Below, in pieces: positions 45,730 to 54,083 of a DNA stretch of 64,000 bases (position 1 is the first letter of the stretch; each line of letters starts with the position of its first letter). Under the pieces are notes generated by a model that was given only the letters and a program-made list of their open reading frames with translations, was not told where the DNA came from and did not search any database. This DNA is from Fictibacillus fluitans (GTDB lineage: Bacteria; Bacillota; Bacilli; Bacillales; Fictibacillaceae). The stretch is taken from NCBI RefSeq assembly GCF_030418125.1, contig NZ_JAUHTR010000001.1, positions 558,001-622,000 on the forward strand, written 5' to 3'. The translations under genes were made by a program, and so were the position numbers.

Positions 45730-45794
45730 GCTTCCTCCCCTTTCTCTGTCACTCCGTTATAAACAGGGGAAATCCTTGTTCATGTTCGCAACAC

Positions 45795-45822
45795 CATCAT
45801 ATGAACCTTTTGCCTAGATGGT
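45795..45822 (-). promoter_or_regulatory. Sigma-K-like promoter of spoVFAB
   Basis: Minus strand ACC (45820-45822), 16 bases, CATATGATG (45795-45803), close to the sigma-K pattern AC-N16-CATANNNTA. spoVF of B. subtilis is known to be sigma-K dependent. Confidence 0.55.
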
Positions 45823-45948
45823 TACTGTGCCTATCCGGATGCAACAGGAATATAGTCGTTTTAATCGTTCTCATTTGCTCTATCATTATATTCAGGATTA
45901 AGTTTGGGGATTGAGTAGACAACCTAGGTCCAAGCCTGAATTAAAAAG

Positions 45949-46018
45949 AAAAAAACCTCCAGCATCTAAAAACTGCACCCCTGAAAGTAGGGATGCAGTT
46001 CTCGTGCTGCAGGTTTAT
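45949..46018 (-). terminator. Long two-part terminator of mlpA
   Basis: Outer arms AAACCT-GCAGCA / TGCTGGAGGTTT enclose an inner stem AACTGCATCCCT / AGGGGTGCAGTT, with TTTTTTTC after it on the minus strand. About 70 bases in all; overlaps the mlpA stop. Confidence 0.82.
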
Positions 46019-47253
46019 TGCAATCCTTTTGGAAGTTCACCGGTCGGACTGACAAGGGAAGCGGAACATTCCTGGCTGAATATCTTTTCAATCAGAGAAT
46101 CTACACTTTCTGTTGTCACCCCGTCGATCAATTGAACCATTTCGTCAAGTGAACGATGGTAATTCAGGATGAGCTCATTCTTGCCGTTTCTGCTCATTCT
46201 GCTGTTGGTGCTTTCCAGACTGAGCATGAGGCTGCCTTTAATTTGTTCTTTGGAGTTGGTAAGCTCTTTATCAGTAATTCCATTCTCCTGAAGATCGTTT
46301 ACGATCATTTTCACGGTATCATACAGCTCATCAAGCTGGTTGGGAGCAGTTCCTCCGTAAATGGTGAACAATCCATTGTCCCGATAAGCCGAGTGGTAGG
46401 AGAACACGGAGTAGGCCAGACCGCGCTGCTCACGGACTTCCTGAAACAAACGGCTGCTCATGCTGGATCCAAAAATATTATTGAGCACAATCAGTGAAAA
46501 TGTATCCGGATCTTTCAGCGACAACCCGGGGAATCCGAGACAAAGGTGTGCTTGCTCTGTTTCCTTCTTGCGGGCAATCTTTTGACTGTGAAAGACAGGT
46601 GTCTGCAGGTTTGAAGCCGTCTGGCTGCCTGAATAGCTTCCAAACAGATCTTCAATCTCTTTGACAAAACTCTCTTCTACATTTCCGGCCACCGAAATGA
46701 CCACATTTTCAGGTGTATAGTAGTCTTCCATGTAATTGCGGAGGGTTTGCCCTGTAAACGTATTCAGGGTGTTTTCCGTGCCAAGGATCGGATAGCCGAG
46801 AGAATGCTGATGAAAGCTGGCCCTGCTGAGAAGATCATGAACAATATCATCCGGTGTATCTTCATACATTTTGATCTCTTCGAGCACAACATTCTTTTCT
46901 TTTAACAGCTCCTGCTCATCAAACGCCGAGTTAAAAAACATATCAGACAGTACGTTCAGCGCTCTCGGTGCATGCGTATCGAGCACCTTCGCATAATAGC
47001 ATGTATATTCTTTGGAAGTAAACGCATTGACCTGGCCGCCAATGCTGTCAAATGATTCAGCGATTTCCCTGGCACTGCGGGTTGCTGTTCCCTTAAAGAA
47101 CATATGCTCTAAAAAGTGAGAAACTCCATTATTTTCGGGAACCTCAAAACGTGAACCAGTGCCGATCCATACCCCGATCGCTACGGAACGGACGGTTGGA
47201 ATCTTTTCCAGAACGACCCTCACGCCGTTAGGACATGTATGTCTAGTAATCAA
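46015..47253 (-). CDS. mlpA: M16 zinc protease MlpA (YmxG)
   Basis: Processing-peptidase-like M16 protease of 412 residues. The zinc site is HFLEHMFFKG, and the downstream glutamate sits in NVVLEEIKMYEDTPDD. The fold is complete with the EQRGLAYSVFSYHSAY segment in the second half. B. subtilis MlpA influences exoprotease production, and other family members process mitochondrial presequences. The start is TTG after AGGGGGAA, and it follows ylxY by 72 bases. Unlike YmfF/YmfH it stands without a partner. Confidence 0.93.
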   Translation of the reverse strand: MITRHTCPNGVRVVLEKIPTVRSVAIGVWIGTGSRFEVPENNGVSHFLEHMFFKGTATRSAREIAESFDSIGGQVNAFTSKEYTCYYAKVLDTHAPRALNVLSDMFFNSAFDEQELLKEKNVVLEEIKMYEDTPDDIVHDLLSRASFHQHSLGYPILGTENTLNTFTGQTLRNYMEDYYTPENVVISVAGNVEESFVKEIEDLFGSYSGSQTASNLQTPVFHSQKIARKKETEQAHLCLGFPGLSLKDPDTFSLIVLNNIFGSSMSSRLFQEVREQRGLAYSVFSYHSAYRDNGLFTIYGGTAPNQLDELYDTVKMIVNDLQENGITDKELTNSKEQIKGSLMLSLESTNSRMSRNGKNELILNYHRSLDEMVQLIDGVTTESVDSLIEKIFSQECSASLVSPTGELPKGLQ

Positions 47254-47325
47254 ACCTGTTTCCCCCTAGCTGTAATTCCATCTCTAGGAACAATATATCA
47301 TTAACGTACTTATCACACAACAATG

Positions 47326-48315
47326 TTATTCAGCAGAAGAGTTGAAGTGCAGGCGTTTTTCATCAACCAGTTCGCTCACCGTTCCAATGGAATACCCTTT
47401 TGCTTTAATGCCGTCGATGATTTGCTTTAGTCCATCAGCGGTTGATGCTGTTGGATGCATAAGGATCATGGCTCCCGGATGCAGTTTCCTGATGACGGAC
47501 TGGGCCATTACTGCCGGATCCGGCTTTCTCCAATCCACCGTATCTACGGACCACATGATGGTCCTCATGTTCTCTTCCGCAGCAATTTTAACGACATCAT
47601 CACGATAGGAGCCGCTTGGAGGCGCAAACCATTTAACTGGAACTTGCTTCTTTTCTCCAAGTGTCGCCTGAATTACTTGATTGGTATTCACAAGTTCTTT
47701 CCTGATTCGTTCGTTCGTTAATTTCTTCATATCCGGATGGGTGTATGCGTGATTTCCGATTTCATGCCCTTCATCCAATATCATTTTTGCGAGACTCGGA
47801 TTCTTTTTGACCCATGAACCGTCGAGGAAAAAAGTCGTATGAACATGAGCATTTTTCATTACCTTTAAAAGTTTTGGCAGGTATTCATTTCCCCACGCCA
47901 CATTCACCAGGAGCGTTACCATGGGTTTTTCCGGATTCCCTTTATAAATGGGCGAAGGCGGCAGATCCTGCAGCTTCACTTTTGGCGGTATTTGTTTAAA
48001 CACCAGTTTTCTCTCATCCATCACTTTGCTGCCCTTTAACTTTTTGTACGATGCATCAATATCCAGTTCCATGCCGTTATAACCGGGGATGGCCTTCCAA
48101 ACCCTGTCTATTTTGGCATCGACCGGTGATTTATGGTAGGATGGCGCTTTTTTCTGAAGCTGTTCGTACAGGCTGTTTTCCTGCATATTGGACACCGCCG
48201 CCGTCTGGTCCTTCATCTTTTCGATGTATGTGGAGGTAAACGGGTTTTGCACCATACCGACAGCAAACGCAAGAATCAGGGCCGCCATGCTCATATGCAG
48301 CAGATTTCTCTTCAT
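47326..48315 (-). CDS. ylxY: YlxY, polysaccharide deacetylase-like protein with altered active site
   Basis: Secreted or membrane-anchored NodB-homology protein, 329 residues with an N-terminal signal/anchor (about 5-22). The H179-x-x-x-H183 motif (NHAYTH) and the last-box H277 (ILMHPT) remain. The first motif, normally TFDD, reads V137-N138-V139-A140, so the catalytic and metal-binding aspartates are gone, and the RxPY motif reads APPSGSY. So it is likely inactive or has another chemistry. GGGAGG before the ATG. It follows pnp as in B. subtilis. Confidence 0.9.
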   Translation of the reverse strand: MKRNLLHMSMAALILAFAVGMVQNPFTSTYIEKMKDQTAAVSNMQENSLYEQLQKKAPSYHKSPVDAKIDRVWKAIPGYNGMELDIDASYKKLKGSKVMDERKLVFKQIPPKVKLQDLPPSPIYKGNPEKPMVTLLVNVAWGNEYLPKLLKVMKNAHVHTTFFLDGSWVKKNPSLAKMILDEGHEIGNHAYTHPDMKKLTNERIRKELVNTNQVIQATLGEKKQVPVKWFAPPSGSYRDDVVKIAAEENMRTIMWSVDTVDWRKPDPAVMAQSVIRKLHPGAMILMHPTASTADGLKQIIDGIKAKGYSIGTVSELVDEKRLHFNSSAE

Positions 48316-48412
48316 CTCACTTCCCTCCCCTTAAAAAGGTATGTCCATTCCGGGAGGGTTAGAACAAAGGAGCAACGCTCTGGTGAAGGTGCTTTCAAGC
48401 TCTGGACAAATA

Positions 48413-48482
48413 AAAAAAACCGATGTAATGAACGGCACCCCTATCATCAAAATAGGGGTCACAGTCCAAAACCGGTTTTTTA
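48413..48482 (-). terminator. Two-part terminator of pnp
   Basis: Outer arms AAAAACCG / CGGTTTTT enclose an inner stem ACCCCTAT / ATAGGGGT, ending in a T run on the minus strand directly after the pnp stop. Confidence 0.82.
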
Positions 48483-50606
48483 TTATTGCTGCTCGCTATT
48501 CTTTTCTTCTTGTTCTTTCTTTTGCTCTTTCAAAACAACTTTCCTTGAAAGATTTACACGGCCCTGGTTATCAATCTCGGTAACCTTGACACGAATGATA
48601 TCTCCGAGCTTGAGTACATCCTCTACTTTACCGATGCGTTCTTCAGCAATTTCGGAAATGTGTACAAGACCGTCTTTGCCGGCAAAGAGTTCCACGAAAG
48701 CTCCAAATTTCTCAATTCGTTTGACTTTACCATCATAGTACTCGCCTACTTGCACTTCTCGGACAAGGTCAGCAATAATTTTTTGCGCCTTTTCGTTCAT
48801 CGTTTGGTCGGCAGATGCGATAAATACAGTGCCGTCTTGCTCGATGTCGATTTTCACGCCTGTTTCTTCAATAATTTTATTAATGATTTTTCCGCTTGGC
48901 CCGATTACGTCTCTGATCTTATCAGGATTAATTTTCATCGTGATAATTTTAGGAGCATAGGTAGATAGCTGCTTTCTAGGTTCAGGCAGCGTTTCAAGCA
49001 TTGAGGAAAGAATGTGCATTCGTCCTTCTTTCGCCTGAGTCAAAGCCTGCTCCAGGATTTCACGGTTAATTCCTGAAATTTTGATATCCATCTGCAATGC
49101 GGTAACACCTTTTTCAGTACCGGCTACCTTAAAGTCCATATCCCCAAGATGGTCTTCCATCCCCTGGATATCAGTAAGAACCGTTACATCCTGGCCATCG
49201 CTCACCAAGCCCATCGCAATACCGGCCACTGGTGCTTTGATTGGAACACCTGCATCCATCATAGCAAGTGTACTTGCGCAAATGCTCGCCTGTGAAGTTG
49301 AACCATTGGATTCAAGCACTTCAGACACAAGACGAATCGTGTAAGGAAAGCTCTCTTCAGATGGGATAACCGCTTCAAGAGCACGTTCTCCAAGAGCACC
49401 ATGTCCGATTTCGCGGCGTCCCGGTCCTCTCATAAAGCCTGTTTCACCAACGCTGAATGGAGGGAAGTTATATTGATGCATAAAACGCTTGGATTCTTCC
49501 ACACCCAAACCGTCAAGAACCTGTACATCTCCCAGTGCACCCAGTGTACAAACACTCAATGCCTGAGTTTGGCCGCGTGTAAACAGCCCGGATCCGTGCG
49601 TACGGGCGAGCAGAGTGACATCAGAGGAAAGGGGACGGATTTCATTGATCTTTCTTCCATCCGGACGAATCTTTTCTTTCAGGATAAGTCGTCTGACTTC
49701 GCCTTTAATCAGCAGCTGAAGCACTTCTTTTGCTTCATCCACTTTTTCTTCATCCGTTTCTTCGTAATGAGAAACCACCCGGTTCTTTAACTCATCAAGC
49801 GCAGTTTGTCTTTCCTGCTTATCAAAAACAGAAACAGCTGCTGCCAAGTCAGAATCCAAAAAGCTGCGCACTTCTTCCACAAGCTGCTGGTCAACTTCAT
49901 GCAGTACAACTTCCATTTTTTCTTTTCCAAGCTCTTCAACAATCTTATCCTGGAAGGCAATCAATTTCTTGATTTCCTCATGAGCGAACATGATCGCTTC
50001 CAGCATAACTTCTTCAGGAACTTCCTTGGCTCCCGCCTCTACCATATTGATGGCATCCTTGGTCCCTGCTACCACAAGATTAATGTCACTTTTCTCGTTT
50101 TGTTCAACGGTTGGATTGACGATGAATTCACCATCAATACGGCCAATGGTAACACCCGCAATCGGCCCTTCAAACGGAATATTTGAAATTGATAATGAAA
50201 GAGATGACCCGATCATCGCTGCCATTTCGGAAGAACAATCCTGATCCACACTCATGACCGTGCTGACAACCTGTACTTCATTTCGAAATCCGTCGGCAAA
50301 AAGCGGGCGGATCGGACGGTCAATCAGGCGGCTGGCGAGAATGGCTTTCTCACTCGGACGGCCTTCCCTCTTGATAAATCCGCCAGGGATTTTACCAACC
50401 GCATAAAGACGCTCTTCATAGTTTACTGTAAGCGGAAAAAAGCTTAAGTTTTTTGGCTCTTTTGAAGCCACAGCTGTTGAAAGAACGGCAGTATCACCAT
50501 ATCTGACAAACACCGCTCCATTTGCTTGCTTTGCAAAATTCCCAATTTCAAAAGACAGTTCTCTGCCTGCCCAGTCCATAGAAAAAATACGTTTCTCTTG
50601 TTCCAT
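48483..50606 (-). CDS. pnp: Polyribonucleotide nucleotidyltransferase (PNPase)
   Basis: Phosphorolytic 3'-5' exoribonuclease, trimeric, 707 residues. Two RNase PH domains ([13 protein letters not shown], and [44 protein letters not shown] in pieces), a KH domain with [16 protein letters not shown], and an S1 domain, followed by a short Lys/Glu/Gln tail. The frame starts 8 codons earlier with TTG, but the [17 protein letters not shown] start matches the family; AGGAG is 11 bases before the ATG, longer than usual. A good -10 lies 48 bases upstream. Confidence 0.97.
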   Translation of the reverse strand: MEQEKRIFSMDWAGRELSFEIGNFAKQANGAVFVRYGDTAVLSTAVASKEPKNLSFFPLTVNYEERLYAVGKIPGGFIKREGRPSEKAILASRLIDRPIRPLFADGFRNEVQVVSTVMSVDQDCSSEMAAMIGSSLSLSISNIPFEGPIAGVTIGRIDGEFIVNPTVEQNEKSDINLVVAGTKDAINMVEAGAKEVPEEVMLEAIMFAHEEIKKLIAFQDKIVEELGKEKMEVVLHEVDQQLVEEVRSFLDSDLAAAVSVFDKQERQTALDELKNRVVSHYEETDEEKVDEAKEVLQLLIKGEVRRLILKEKIRPDGRKINEIRPLSSDVTLLARTHGSGLFTRGQTQALSVCTLGALGDVQVLDGLGVEESKRFMHQYNFPPFSVGETGFMRGPGRREIGHGALGERALEAVIPSEESFPYTIRLVSEVLESNGSTSQASICASTLAMMDAGVPIKAPVAGIAMGLVSDGQDVTVLTDIQGMEDHLGDMDFKVAGTEKGVTALQMDIKISGINREILEQALTQAKEGRMHILSSMLETLPEPRKQLSTYAPKIITMKINPDKIRDVIGPSGKIINKIIEETGVKIDIEQDGTVFIASADQTMNEKAQKIIADLVREVQVGEYYDGKVKRIEKFGAFVELFAGKDGLVHISEIAEERIGKVEDVLKLGDIIRVKVTEIDNQGRVNLSRKVVLKEQKKEQEEKNSEQQ

Positions 50607-50653
50607 TTCTATTGGTACTCCTCTCGACAATAAACGAAAATATTTATGTCACT

Positions 50654-50659
50654 ATTATA
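50654..50659 (-). promoter_or_regulatory. -10 element of pnp
   Basis: TATAAT on the minus strand 48 bases before the pnp start; no clear -35. The 445-base gap to rpsO holds this, a degenerate intergenic repeat (50771-50939) and the rpsO terminator, and no gene that I can support. Confidence 0.5.
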
Positions 50660-50770
50660 TCCTAAACTGAACGTTCCTAAAAAGAAAAACTAAGCCAGCC
50701 TTTTTAAGTATACAGTTAATCTGCTATGTACGCTTTTTTTATTTATAAAGCATTGCTGTCCTTGAGAACC

Positions 50771-50939
50771 GTTGATTTTCGTTTCAGGATGCTCGCTTTC
50801 CGTGGGCGGGCGCTGAGCCTTACCGGCGTAAACGCCTACTTCCTCGTCGCAAGCTCCTGCGGGAACGGTGCATGCACCTCATTGGTCTCATCTATCCCGC
50901 TTTTCCCACTGGAGTCTCGCACCTTACACTATAATCAAC
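50771..50939. repeat. Degenerate Bacillaceae-type intergenic palindromic repeat
   Basis: The element begins GTTGATTTTCG, continues with CGCTTTCCGTGGGCGGGCG-like GC-rich sequence and GCTGAGCC, and ends in ATCAAC, so its ends are GTTGAT/ATCAAC inverted repeats. This arrangement is familiar from a dispersed intergenic element in Bacillaceae genomes; I know it by pattern and cannot count copies here. Only one copy is seen in the window. An internal hairpin GGCG-TAAA-CGCC lies at 50825-50836. Confidence 0.6.
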
Positions 50940-51018
50940 CATGCACTGAAGGTACTTTGCAGGATGAAATATTTTTAAAAAACAAACTTTGGTTAAAAAT
51001 CATAAAGATTTTTTTACA

Positions 51019-51047
51019 GAAAAAAAGCGGGAATGATTCCCGCTTTT
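51019..51047 (-). terminator. Terminator of rpsO
   Basis: AAGCGGGAAT / ATTCCCGCTT stem with a TTTTTTT tract on the minus strand, just after the stop. Confidence 0.9.
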
Positions 51048-51051
51048 CCGA

Positions 51052-51321
51052 TTAACGACGCAATCCAAGCTTTTTGATAAGCTCACGATAACGTGTAACA
51101 TCTTTGTTACGTAGATACGTTAGCAAGTTACGACGTTTACCTACCATTTTCAAAAGGCCACGACGTGAGTGGTGATCCTTTTTATGAGTACGCAAATGGT
51201 CATTAAGAGTGTTAATCTGCTCTGTAAGGATAGCGATCTGAACTTCTGGAGACCCAGTATCAAGATCATGAGTTTTGTACTCGCTGATCAGTTCATTTTT
51301 ACGTTCTTGAGAAATTGCCAT
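51052..51321 (-). CDS. rpsO: 30S ribosomal protein S15
   Basis: Binds 16S rRNA in the platform of the 30S subunit, 89 residues: [46 protein letters not shown] and the C-terminal LRR. AAAGGAGGTG before the ATG at 51321; the frame upstream (45 codons) is untranslated leader. The leader has a possible S15 autoregulatory fold. It is separated from pnp by 445 bases, whereas the two are adjacent in most Bacillus. Confidence 0.98.
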   Translation of the reverse strand: MAISQERKNELISEYKTHDLDTGSPEVQIAILTEQINTLNDHLRTHKKDHHSRRGLLKMVGKRRNLLTYLRNKDVTRYRELIKKLGLRR

Positions 51322-51348
51322 CCTGTTCACCTCCTTTAAAATATAAAC

Positions 51349-51416
51349 CCCGACTACCGAGCAAACGTCGGTGAAATCGTCCTGCCAAGCAGCGGTTGTT
51401 TGTACTTGACGTACAG
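51349..51416 (-). promoter_or_regulatory. Structured rpsO leader, possible S15 autoregulatory site
   Basis: On the minus strand TGTAC/GTACA, CTGC/GCAG and CCGAC/GTCGG stems lie in series 28-95 bases ahead of the rpsO start. S15 is known to bind its own mRNA leader in Bacillaceae; the fold is inferred by eye. Confidence 0.4.
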
Positions 51417-51458
51417 ATAATAGATTACCTCTTTTTTGAGAATAATGCAAGAGCAAGC

Positions 51459-52397
51459 CTATTTTTCATAAAAATAATTTAATCCGGCCTGTTTATCTGC
51501 GCCAATTTGTTTGACAAGGGCATCCACAGATTCAAACTTCTTCTCGTCCCGGATTCTGGAAAGCCAGTGAACCTCTACATCCTTGCCGTAGATGTTTGAA
51601 GAAAAATCGAAAAGATGTACCTCGATCGACGCTTCCCGTTCTTCATGGAAGGTTGGTTTGGTTCCGATATTCGCTACTCCGTTCAATCGCTGCCCGTCCA
51701 CTTCAGCCTGCACAATGTATACCCCGTTGGCCGGTATCAAATACTCGGGAGCAGGTTCAACATTGGCTGTTGGGAATCCGATGGACGTTCCCCGGCTCTC
51801 TCCATGCACCACCTTGCCTGAAATGCTGTATGGCCTGCCCAAATATTCGGGAATTGCGTCGACGTTTCCGTCCTTCAGCAGGTTGCGAATAAGCGTAGAA
51901 CTGATTTTCTGTCCATTTCGCTCCAATTTTTCAATCACTGTCTGTGAAAATGCACCGCCGGCACTTTCCTCCATCACCGCCATGTTTCCTTTGCCATATT
52001 TACCATACGTATAGTCAAATCCAGCAACCACATGCTTTACATGGAGACCAATGAGATATTCCTGAATAAAACTCATCGGTGAGAGAGAGGCAAACTCTTC
52101 ATTGAACTCTACAAGATAGAAAATATCAATCCCAAGTTCACGCAGAAGCTCCTCTTTTTTCTCAATCGGCGTCAAATAAGAGACGTGGGCTTCCTTTTTT
52201 CCAAGCACAACGGAGGGGTGAGGATGAAAGGACATGACCGCTGATGTCAGCTTTTCCTGACGGGCAATAGCGGATGCTGTCCCGATTACCTTCTGGTGCC
52301 CAAGGTGCAGACCGTCGAAATACCCCAGGGCCATGACCGTTGGGGGAAGGTCATTCTTATTGAACTGATGCGGATGTGTGAGCGTTATTGTTTTCAA
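51459..52397 (-). CDS. ribC: Riboflavin kinase / FMN adenylyltransferase RibC
   Basis: Bifunctional FAD synthetase of 312 residues. The N-terminal adenylyltransferase has [11 protein letters not shown] and the FHPHPS motif; the C-terminal flavokinase has GIFPTANV-like ([10 protein letters not shown]), NIGTKPTF and EVHLFDF blocks. The GTG at 52406 overlaps the AGAAGGTG site; the TTG at 52397 starts [10 protein letters not shown], which matches B. subtilis RibC. No FMN riboswitch is visible. It lies between truB and rpsO in the conserved order. Confidence 0.95.
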   Translation of the reverse strand: MKTITLTHPHQFNKNDLPPTVMALGYFDGLHLGHQKVIGTASAIARQEKLTSAVMSFHPHPSVVLGKKEAHVSYLTPIEKKEELLRELGIDIFYLVEFNEEFASLSPMSFIQEYLIGLHVKHVVAGFDYTYGKYGKGNMAVMEESAGGAFSQTVIEKLERNGQKISSTLIRNLLKDGNVDAIPEYLGRPYSISGKVVHGESRGTSIGFPTANVEPAPEYLIPANGVYIVQAEVDGQRLNGVANIGTKPTFHEEREASIEVHLFDFSSNIYGKDVEVHWLSRIRDEKKFESVDALVKQIGADKQAGLNYFYEK

Positions 52398-52422
52398 AAA
52401 TTTCACCTTCTAACTCTGTGCG

Positions 52423-53346
52423 TTACTCAACGGCTAAAATTTTTTCCGGTTTCATCATACCGGGCTTGTCCGGATGTTGTTTATAAAGAGCGATACACGC
52501 TCCATTTTTATTATAAACGGCAAACGGGCTGTTTTGCACCCCGGACACCATGGGAAGAACGGCACCATGCTTCATGCGCATCTCCATTTCATCATCACAA
52601 ATGATGGAATCAAAATGAGCGATAGCCTTCTCAATGGGAAGGAAAAGTCCGTTCATATTGCCCTCTTGAACAGCCTGTTCGATCTGTTCAAAGGTAAAGC
52701 ACTCTTCCATCGTAAAAGGGCCGGAGCTGGTGCGGACCAGGTGGGACATGTGAGCGGGGTACCCCAATTTTTTCCCGATATCCACCGCTAATGTTCTAAC
52801 ATAGGTTCCTTTGCTGCAGCTGACAAAGAAAGGGAAAACCGGATATGGGCCAAAAAAGTGTGTTTCCTCAGATAGCAAGTTCAACTCGTAAATCGTCGTT
52901 TCCCTTGCCGGCCTTTCCACTTCAATGCCTTCCCGCGCATATTGATACAGCTTTTTCCCATTCACTTTTACAGCAGAAAACATGGGCGGAACCTGCATGA
53001 TCCGGCCTGTAAGTGCGGCCAGTGCATCTTTAACTGCCTGCGCGGACAAACCCTCGGGTACCGGCTTGTCTTCCACCACGTCGCCATGGGCGTCCTCAGT
53101 GGCTGTCGCTTTTCCAATCATAGCTTCCGCCTGATAGGACTTTGGATAGTCGGACATATACTGGGCAATTTTTGTCGCTCTTCCGACACAGACGGGAAGC
53201 ACTCCCGTTACTTCGGGATCGAGCGTGCCTGTATGCCCCACTTTTTTTGTTCTCAGTATTTTTCTAAGCTTTGCCACGCAGTCATGAGATGTCATTCCCG
53301 CTGGCTTTAATAAGGGTAAAATGCCTTCTGGCTGTATTTCTGCCAT
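52423..53346 (-). CDS. truB: tRNA pseudouridine(55) synthase TruB
   Basis: Makes pseudouridine 55 in the T loop of tRNA. 307 residues. The catalytic aspartate is D43 in GHTGTLDPEVTG; the KPAGMTSHD and CSKGTYVRTLAVDIG blocks are present. The frame extends 8 codons further (GTG at 53370), but AAGGTGG lies about 11 bases before the ATG at 53346. Either is possible. It precedes ribC by 25 bases. Confidence 0.95.
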   Translation of the reverse strand: MAEIQPEGILPLLKPAGMTSHDCVAKLRKILRTKKVGHTGTLDPEVTGVLPVCVGRATKIAQYMSDYPKSYQAEAMIGKATATEDAHGDVVEDKPVPEGLSAQAVKDALAALTGRIMQVPPMFSAVKVNGKKLYQYAREGIEVERPARETTIYELNLLSEETHFFGPYPVFPFFVSCSKGTYVRTLAVDIGKKLGYPAHMSHLVRTSSGPFTMEECFTFEQIEQAVQEGNMNGLFLPIEKAIAHFDSIICDDEMEMRMKHGAVLPMVSGVQNSPFAVYNKNGACIALYKQHPDKPGMMKPEKILAVE

Positions 53347-53405
53347 TTGTTGATAACCCACCTTTTTCACATCAAAAAAGAAGAGACAGACAAACCAAGG
53401 GCTGC

Positions 53406-53777
53406 CTATCTCTTATTGTAATCACTATCATCATCTGAACTTTTGATATCGGTCAGCAATGTCTCGATACGGCTTCCATATTCAATGGACTCATCAAATT
53501 TGAAAGAAATTTCCGGTGTTTTGCGCAGCCGGATCCTCTTGCCGATTTCAGTCCGGATAAAACCGGAAGCTTTGGCCAGACCCCTTAGCGTCTGTTCCTT
53601 TTGTTCATCATCACCAAAAACAGAAATAAATACTGTCGCTTGCTGCAGGTCGCCCGTTACCTCAACTCCTGTAACGGTCACAAAACCGATGCGGGGATCC
53701 TTCAGCTTTCGGCCAATGATATCTCCCAGTTCCTTTTTCATCTGTTCTCCGATGCGGTTGGATCGGATTTCACTCAT
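53406..53777 (-). CDS. rbfA: Ribosome-binding factor A
   Basis: KH-fold factor for 16S rRNA maturation, 123 residues. [35 protein letters not shown] and the [20 protein letters not shown] block are typical. ACGGGGTG lies 5 bases before the ATG. It follows ylxP by 27 bases in the nusA-infB operon, as in B. subtilis. Confidence 0.97.
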   Translation of the reverse strand: MSEIRSNRIGEQMKKELGDIIGRKLKDPRIGFVTVTGVEVTGDLQQATVFISVFGDDEQKEQTLRGLAKASGFIRTEIGKRIRLRKTPEISFKFDESIEYGSRIETLLTDIKSSDDDSDYNKR

Positions 53778-53804
53778 TTCTTACACCCCGTTTCTATCCA
53801 GCCA

Positions 53805-54083
53805 TTATAACCATTCGATAACCGAAGACGTTACTTCGAGCTCAGGAATGCTGCTGATCAGCTTGATTGCCCTTTGAAGTTCCTGTTCCACGATTAGTTT
53901 GTCCTTTGAAATGGTTACAATTCCAAGTTCAGCTCTCTGCCATAAATCATGAAAGTCGGTCTCGGAGACAGCAAGATTAAATTGCTGTCTTAACCGGGTA
54001 ACGACCTTTTTCACAACGGAGCGTTTATCCTTCAGGGAATGGGACTCATAAATGAAGCATTCCACAGTCAGGAAACCAATCAT
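53805..54083 (-). CDS. ylxP: YlxP, DUF503 protein
   Basis: Ferredoxin-like DUF503 protein of 92 residues: [43 protein letters not shown] and the VIEWL end. Family proteins have been linked to 16S rRNA maturation in Firmicutes. It starts 4 bases inside infB (ATGA overlap) without a clear ribosome binding site of its own, so translation is coupled to infB. Confidence 0.95.
   Translation of the reverse strand: MIGFLTVECFIYESHSLKDKRSVVKKVVTRLRQQFNLAVSETDFHDLWQRAELGIVTISKDKLIVEQELQRAIKLISSIPELEVTSSVIEWL

Noticed and set aside
50582-50606. Non-standard ATA start for pnp
   Set aside because: An ATA lies at better spacing from AGGAG than the ATG, but the ATG at 50606 agrees with the family start, so the rare codon is not needed.
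50726-51055. Plus-strand open frame of 109 codons between pnp and rpsO
   Set aside because: It runs across the palindromic repeat and the rpsO terminator, has no ribosome binding site, and the predicted peptide is low complexity.
51322-53400. FMN riboswitch near ribC/truB
   Set aside because: No conserved riboswitch core is visible upstream of ribC or truB; the structured part near rpsO fits an S15 leader better.
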